In this document: piece by piece, positions 56,630 through 64,000 of the stretch
Numbering within the stretch: the first letter of the stretch is position 1
How the letters are laid out: each line of letters starts with the position of its first letter
DNA from: Montifringilla adamsi
Lineage: Eukaryota; Chordata; Aves; Passeriformes; Passeridae
Direction: 5' to 3'
DNA length: 64,000 bases
Assembly (NCBI GenBank): GCA_017590115.1
Contig: JAGGNK010008781.1
Location: 623,471-687,470, forward strand
Position numbers and translations under genes: made by a program
Notes under the pieces: generated by a model
What the model saw: only the letters and a program-made list of their open reading frames with translations
Databases searched by the model: none
Told to the model about the DNA's origin: nothing

Positions 56630-59600
56630 AGGACTAATTGTTCATATACTGCTTACACAAATCCAGTTCTTCAGTTCACTTTTATATCCACATGGAACTG
56701 AACAGAGATTGTTATTCTCCGCGTCCATGCACAGATGTAGGTTTGAAAGTAATGCAGTTAAAGGCTGTGGAGCTCAAGCTTTTTTTCTTTTTTTAAGTTC
56801 ACATGATTGATGTAGATTATACTGTAATTTGTCCAGGAGGTACAGATGCAAAATTATATGGAATTTATTAGATGACAGTCAAATCAGCCCCAGTGTGCCC
56901 TTTTGCCTTGCAGCCCAGCCTCCTTCCCAGGCTTTTGTTACTTTGCCATCATGAAGGGGGAGTTATCTGCTTTCTGCAGCTTTTTGGTTGAAGTGATCTT
57001 TTCATGTTAAATCAAATGAAAAGTAATCAACACTTAACTGTTGTTGTTGTTTTGCTACCTGAAGCATTTACCTGACAAAAAAATAATCACTGCAATATCC
57101 CATAAGGCTTCCTCCATTATCAGATTGACAGCAGCATGCACAGAGAAAGATAAAATGGGAGCAAACTGCTGCAAAGAACTTCAGTGTCTTTTTCTGGTGA
57201 CCAGCATGGCAGTAGGGATAATGCCCTGGAACTGCTGTCCTGGGAGGCCACGTGGCACTCTCCAAAGGCTCCAGCACTAGAGCACCATAGGAATGACCTG
57301 TATGCCTTACCTTGCAGAAGGTAGAGATTTCAGCCAACTTCTTTATCTTTGTAATTTTAATGTACAGCAAGATCCTTGAGATTAATTCATAACAGATGTC
57401 AAGAAAGGATTTATCCATGTGTTGAATTAATTGGGAAAATAACAGAAGAAGAAAAGTTATTTTTTGTTTTATTCCTTATATCCTAACCAGCCACCATCTC
57501 TCCAGACTGACCTAGAACTTTGCAAAGCAAAGGATTATCATATTACTTTTCCAAAAAAAGAGTTTCCCTATATGCTTTTTTAAAAATTCAGATCAGTCAA
57601 ACTGCTGGAGCCTTCCCTTTATTTTGTGCAGCGTCCGAAGCCGTGCTCTCAGTGCCCCCAGGGCAATAACTGCAGCCATGTGTGTGCTCCAGCACAGGTT
57701 TTGGTATCAGCAGAGGAGAGCAGGGCTGGCTGCTGGAACTCAGCAGAAATTCACTCTGTGTGCTGACATCTGGGCTGGATTCTCAGTAAATGAGTAACTG
57801 ACAGCACAGGCAGCTTGTCTCTGAGTGCAGGAAATGCTTGGGAAAGGATGCTCAGGTATTTATTATGTGGCAGCAGGAGGACAAGTCATTCCATCCAGTT
57901 ACCTTCACGGATCCTGGGATACCAGAACCTCAACCAGGCTCTAAAAATTACTTAATATGAATAAAATATTTATGTTTTCCTTATATAATGGATGAGTTAC
58001 CTTAAAATAGTGCCATGCAAATAAACCCCTCTAGCTCAACAGCAAAATGCTCAAGTTGTCATCATGTTTCTGCCTATGAGACATGACTGAATCAGTTCTG
58101 CCTAATTCAACCATAAATACAAAATCATGAGACCTGGGGATTTCAGTTCCCCCAGGAAGGGCACCCCAGCATGTGCAGAACTATTCTCTGTGCAGGACAC
58201 TGCAGCTTCGGCCTGAATTATCCCAGAGATGTGATTTGGCTGTTACCCTCAAAGACAGTCCTGAAATACTTTTGTGCAGGATGTTTGCAGATGCATTGTG
58301 TGAATAAATGAAAGGGACAATGAGCTATATATTAGCACTGGCAGTGGAACTGAGTAGCACCAAGTCTAGACCCTGTATTAATGCAAACAGTAATCAAAGA
58401 CATGGCCTGAGCAATATTTCTAGTTACTCTTTTCAGTGAATATTTTGATACCAAGATTAGAGAGGAAATTACTTTTTTTTTTTAACTGTCCAGCAAGCAC
58501 AGACTGAACAACTGAACAAAGAAGCAGTAAATTGTTATCAGAAACTCCAGCTTAAAAAGATTTAGGCTTGAGATCTGATTTGCTAATTCTGAGACTGCGG
58601 CCATCTCCTAACATTTTTTCCAATAAGCATTTCTAGTCAGGTTTTAGTCATCAAGAACTTAGTTCAGTTTAAGTTTATACCTTACTTCCACAGTTTCCTT
58701 GACTTCTACTGAACTTATGGGAATTTTGATTTAGAGACCAGTTCAAGAACTAAGTATCCACAGTTGATGAGAAAATGCTTCTCTGTGCACTGCATAAAGG
58801 CATCATAACTTACACTCCCTCATTCTTCATTAATATGCAATTATACTATTTATATACCACTTTAGTCATTAGCATATAAATTGCCACCAATATACTGCAT
58901 TCCTAGTGCAAAAATAAGCCAGTGTGAGGAAAGGAAAAGTTACCACAAAATGCCTGGTATTTTTATATCTCTAGCTGCTTCAGTGAATGATAACCCTAGA
59001 GAGTCAAACTGATACACTTTGCTTCATTATGTAGAAATGTTGCTGTGACCACTTCCTCACCACTCTCAATGCCTTATAATTTGAAATATCAAAATATTTT
59101 CCTGTTTGGAAAGCAAGCAAGTATTTTTGTAGAACATTCTAAAGAAAAATCTAAAATCATGTTGATATGGTTTTACAATGTCAGTCAAGCTCCAGACTGG
59201 AAAGCATTTTCTTCTCCACTTAGAAGAATGGTAAATTTGTAATTGTCTTTACTAATGACCTGCTTGCTGGTTTTGATGACTTGGGTTAACACAAAAGTAG
59301 CTTTGGGGGCAGGAGCTAGAAGTTGTGGCAACAGGACTGATGTGAGAACCCTTTTGAGATGGTTTGCTGTAGAGACATCTGTGGGTGCCAGGAAGGCAGC
59401 CTCCATCAGGACATGTTGACGTAGGTGGCAACTTTCCATTAAAATTTTGGGGGTTTTAATCAGTACTGGAGATGTTTCTGTTACATGGTGGATTCACAGT
59501 GCAAGATGATAGTAGAAATTCATGAAGCTCAGATGGAGAAGAGCAAGCCATCACAAAAAAAAAAACCCCAAAACAAACTGAAAAAAAAAAAACAAACCCA

Positions 59601-62600
59601 GTGATTCACTTAGTGAATTAGCCCACCTTTATAAAAGACACTTTATTTGAATTGGAATAAAAACACCAGCTTGCATCCTTTTCTGGTTTAGAGATGCATT
59701 ATTAGCTTCTCAAGATCACAGTTTCAGGTAGTTCAATTGTTCCTCAAGCACACTCTTTGTTTTACAAGAACAGAGCTTTTTGACAATCTTGTTCAAGACA
59801 TAATTAGAACAATTAAGTCATTTTAGGTTAACTTCAGCAGCAAAGAATCCCATAGACTTAATAGGAGGAGGACTGGCTTTGAACTAAGCTTGGGCATGAT
59901 TTTTTCTTATGCCTTTGAAGACACAAATAAAATAATCTCTCTCACATGGTTGGATTTGCTGGTTAATTATCCACAGCATCTGCAGCACAGAATCCAGTCT
60001 TGGGCTATTTCAGGTTTGGCAAGACAAATATATGGCTCTGCAGTCAGAAAACTGTATCCTTGCTAAAATCACTGACATCTGGAATTACCAAGTGCCAGGG
60101 GCTGGCCAGAGTTAGTGGCTTTGCATTGGTAAAAATGTATTGCAAGGTGACTGCACATTCATCACCATTCATGGCTGGGCTTCCCATTGCATTGTGTTTT
60201 TGAAAATATCAGAAGACTTTTATTTCTTGCTAGAGATGACATCCAATATCCTGAGAAAAAGTGGAGGTTTTCCTACAATAAAATAGCAAAAATATTGTGC
60301 TTTTTATGGAGTGTGAATGGCAAAGCTCTCATTTGGAACCGTAACTCACCACAGTTTTCAGAGAAATAAAACCAGAGTCCTGTAATAGAGGCTGTCACAA
60401 TGTCTGTGTCAGATGAAGTGCAAAATGTAGATATTTGTAACTGTGGTGTTATTTCCCTCTCTATGGACAGATCTTTTTTCTCAATCACCTACGAATATAC
60501 ATGAAAGTGACAGGAACTTCTCCCTTCTGGTCATCTCTGAGAGCTGGAAGGAACACTCTGAACATCCCAAATAATGTCCCAGCCATGGTTTCCTTATGAA
60601 ATGGTTAAAATGAGCCATGCCTCTCTCTGATAAAATGTCTGTGTCATTTCTAGTATAAATATTGGCAAGGATTATTTGCCAGTCTTTAAATACTCTGAGT
60701 ATTTTTCCCCCTTAAACTTGGCTTTATGATTTCTTGGTATGATTCCATCTTGGTGCAGTGCTGTTCAGTTCATTGCTGCTGTGGCTGGGAATGCTGGAAG
60801 TGCAACAGGCTCCACTTTGTCAGTGTTATCTCTGCAGTCCTCCTATTGAGATGGAGGCTACTTGGAAAAGGAGGATGTTTCTCACCATTTTGGGAAGTGT
60901 TACTGATCCCTGAGGAAATGTGAACATCCCACACTCAGTTACTTTATTCAAGTGTAATTTAAAACCAGCTCTCAAGCATAATGGGATGTTACAGCCAATA
61001 TTTATTTTTCTTTCATTAGATAAATAGTATTAAATTGCAATCCTTGAGAAAATTGTACAGACTGTATCACATTTGAATGTGTTTGAGCTTGAGTCTCGCT
61101 CAGGCAAATTCTCATCATATTCAAATAACCATCATTATGCAAATAAGAACATCCTCATTGCCAAGCAAGTTTAAAATGGATGGTTGTTTTTTATCATGAT
61201 GGATTATCTTCCTCCTGGTAGCAGCCACATGCAGCTCAGAAGAGCTGTACAGGTCCTGGTTATTCTTCAGATTTCTTTTGCCAGTTGCAAGCTATGGTTT
61301 TTGCCAGCAAGGATGGACTTTGATTCCTCTTCCCATGTATGCTGCTTGAAAAACAGCATAACCAAGCTTTTCTTATCACCAGGGGTTTTGGCTTCTTGAT
61401 TGTACAGAATTCTCATGTAACAAATAAGGTTATTCTGTGAGAGCCATTTTATTATATCAGTACTGCCTCAAGTTAAAATTAATTATAATTACAGCTCTGA
61501 AAACTGTAAATATAAGGCTGCAAAAGTAATCTTCGTGTTTTCCCTCTGATGTACATGTTGTGCAAAAGGAATGGTAGCTACAATAAGTTACAGCATTTAG
61601 CTCAAACATAGGATCTCTACTATCAAAACACTTTTAAATACTTAAAAAGAAATGGATTGTTACGGAGATGACAGTGTCACAAAGATCTCTTACTCAGTTT
61701 GTTAGACTGTTAGCAGATTCTTTTACAAACTGTGCAGAAAATGGCTAATTTTCAGTCCAATTACAGATACTGCAGATGAAATGCAATGCATGTTATTTAT
61801 GACAAACATGAAACATGACTCTACAACCAATATCTGTTGCAGGACAATTTTTGCAGATGATGTTCCATTTAACTTAAGAAACACAAGTTCTGTGAAATCA
61901 AAGAAATAAATTCATTAGAGCCCCAACTTTTTCACATGATACAGGATTCACTACAAATTTACCAGTGCCATCTATATCAAAACCTATAAACTTTGAATTC
62001 TTCACTCAAAGAAAATGTCTACAATCTATCACATTAAATGATTTTTCATTTTTGTTTCTATAATATTTAGAAGACAAAAGGTCTGCAGCAGAAATAATTC
62101 TTTCTGTCCTAACTTTACAAAGTTTGATTAATGCAATAAACAATAAATAACAAAACCAATCCCCCTCATATTTGGATTAACTGCAACCGTCCAGGACCTT
62201 TCTGTTTGTTCTCTTGGTTTTTCTGCCAAGTACACTGAGGATTAAGAATTCAAAATAGAAACCTGGAAAAGAAATGCTTCATTCTCTGCAGAGCCATGAG
62301 AGAATGTGCAAGTGAGTTACAGCCAGACAGGCTTGTTATGATAATAACATCACTCTTCTTTCTATTTACAGTCAATGTTAGAGCTTCTGTAAATTAAAAA
62401 TGCCACCAAACTACTTGAAAAGGAATTAGAATCTATAAATAGCTACTTTATGCACACTGAATTGTTTCCAGTTCTGTTAAGCAAATACATTTTCATCCTC
62501 TAGTCCAGCAGCTCATCCCAAGCAGAATGTCTGGATGCAAGTATGTGCTACAGGCCAAAATCTGCTTCCATTTACTGCTTTCTTTTTAAGATCACTATCT

Positions 62601-64000
62601 TAAAGAAGTGCAACAGGATATTTTCTATGGCCAGATTCTGTCCCTGGCCATTTGTGTGTAATCCTGAAATAACAATCAGTTCCTGAGCACGGTTGATCAT
62701 AAGCAGTTGTCTGTGTGGGTTATTTATTAAAAGACTGATTTTTGTGCATTCTCTCATGTACATTTCAATTTCTTTGAAACTCATTCTTTCAGTAAAGTTA
62801 AATGCCCCCCAGATTTCTAAATTAATAGAAGGTTTGTTTTAGAGTAGGCCTTCACAGACACATGAAATCATGTAGTTTAAATCTACTTTTCTAAGTGCTA
62901 AGGGATAGGGGTGCTGTTGACATTTTAGGCTTTTTATCTTAAAAAAAATAGAACAAAGTATCTGTGATAGGAGGATTCTTGTAGATACCTAATGCCAGAG
63001 GGGAAGGCCTCGGCAAGAAATATTACATTTGTTGTAGCCTTTCCCAACAGCACTGGCTTGGAACTCTTGCCCCCACCAACCATGGAGCAGATAATCGAAT
63101 TTGTACTTTTGGTCTTAACACAGAGCTAAATCCCGGAGTGCTGAAAGTTGCTTTGTTTGGGAAGGATCAAAGATGTGCCCAAGTTTGTGTGCAGCACGCT
63201 GCACTTTGATTCAATTAGGAAAGAAGTGATCAGCTTTTGCAGCACTCCAGGGGTCACTGGATGGAGTTAATGAAGAAACAAAAGGTGCAATAAGGCAGAG
63301 CTCTGAGCCCCAGAGAGAGCAGCTCTGGGAGTAGCAGCTGAAGGGGAAGGAAAACACCCCCAGTGTGCCCAAGGCTTTGTTGACATCCTAGAGATATGGA
63401 AAAGCCTTGGCAAATGCTCACTGGAATGAAAATATACTGATTCAAAATTCCTTGTCCTGGGCTTAGAAAAAGAACTTAATGACAATAAACTGTTGCAGTC
63501 TACATGTTCTTTTAAAAGCACCGTTGCATTTCAAAAATATAGACAGAGTAGGATGCTGAGCAGTTGTGTTATAACTCCTGTTTATACCCAATGAAACTTT
63601 CCATGAAAAAAGACACACCTAGCCCATCTTGCAGGAGAAGGGATGTACATGCACCTGCCATGATATTTTGCATAAAGCAGGAATGTATTGTTACATTTTA
63701 AAAGGCAAAAAAACCCATATCAGATAAATAAATTTTTGTTTTGTTTTCCTTTATTTTTAAGGAAGGAACATGGCATTGTATTGCAAGAACCCTCTAACAG
63801 TTTGGATTTTTTATTTGGTCATTTTTTAAGGCACTGGCAATTATAGAAGTTTGGATTTTTTTTCTAAACACAGAAGAAAACCACATTGAAAAGCTGTCCA
63901 GTTTTGTTTCCACAACTGATTCTATTGGGGTATTGGTGGGGTTAAGGGAAAAGAAACAACTATTTTAGAAAATGTGGCTGCACCCCTTAGATGAAAGAAA
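56630..64000. other. Intergenic block to the right edge; candidate conserved segments near 61.0-61.2 and 63.0-63.25 kb
   Basis: No gene is recognised; open frames are short and featureless. About 60950-61170 holds a perfect POU octamer ATGCAAAT at 61137-61144. About 63000-63250 also has the look of constrained non-coding DNA. A-rich simple sequence lies near 59558-59594 and short T or A runs elsewhere. Conservation is inferred only. Confidence 0.4.
59558..59594 (+). repeat. A-rich low-complexity tract
   Basis: Two A runs are separated by 'ccccaaaacaaactg'-type sequence. It is simple sequence with no recognised retroposon. Confidence 0.8.

Noticed and set aside
59185..59439. 84-codon minus-strand frame with an exon-like peptide
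   Set aside because: The peptide looks protein-like at first sight, but I cannot place it in any family and no clear splice signals frame it.
1..64000. CRISPR arrays, bacterial operons, phage or plasmid features
   Set aside because: The base composition, CR1 elements, CpG islands and vertebrate receptor gene make this vertebrate nuclear DNA; no spaced palindromic repeats are present.
3165..64000. tRNA, rRNA or microRNA genes and TMEM132D exons
   Set aside because: I scanned for B-box-like GGTTCRANNCC, strong hairpins and coding exons and saw none I could support. A covariance-model or protein-to-genome search would be needed to exclude them.

Overview
The window looks like nuclear DNA from a bird, probably a songbird. 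It holds one vertebrate developmental gene in a large AT-rich intergenic space, with few interspersed repeats. Those I recognise are short, mostly 5'-truncated CR1 LINE 3' ends, including the form common in passerine genomes. There is no bacterial, phage, plasmid or CRISPR signature. The species is inferred; no database was searched.

The gene is FZD10, the Wnt receptor Frizzled-10. It lies at the left edge on the minus strand and is complete in a single exon (700-2448; 582 residues plus stop). It has a signal peptide, a ten-cysteine Wnt-binding domain, seven membrane segments, the KTxxxW Dishevelled motif and a C-terminal T-C-V PDZ ligand. Its 5' half and promoter sit in a CpG island (about 2030-3120), which also holds a minus-strand CCAAT box, a GC box and a 6-codon upstream ORF. 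The 3' UTR runs left and probably leaves the window.

From about 3.1 kb to 64 kb I find no protein-coding gene I can support. The open frames there are short and show no recognisable domain. By conserved vertebrate gene order (from memory: TMEM132D, FZD10, PIWIL1), this should be the regulatory desert between FZD10 and TMEM132D. It holds candidate conserved non-coding segments (none verified), five CR1 fragments and simple repeats. Several local duplications are also present: a 61-bp tandem pair at 11.0 kb, an 82-bp CpG-rich array at 41.6 kb that forms a second CpG island, a 20-bp array at 44.1 kb and a 9-10-bp C-rich minisatellite at 53 kb. There is also a pair of ~180-bp direct repeats 2.5 kb apart (51.2 and 53.7 kb) and a 198-bp head-to-tail duplication at 56.2-56.6 kb whose unit ends like a polyadenylated transcript.

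I found no new multi-gene system. The items most worth a second look are the 198-bp duplication, the ~180-bp direct-repeat pair, the distal CpG-island repeat and the FZD10 upstream ORF.
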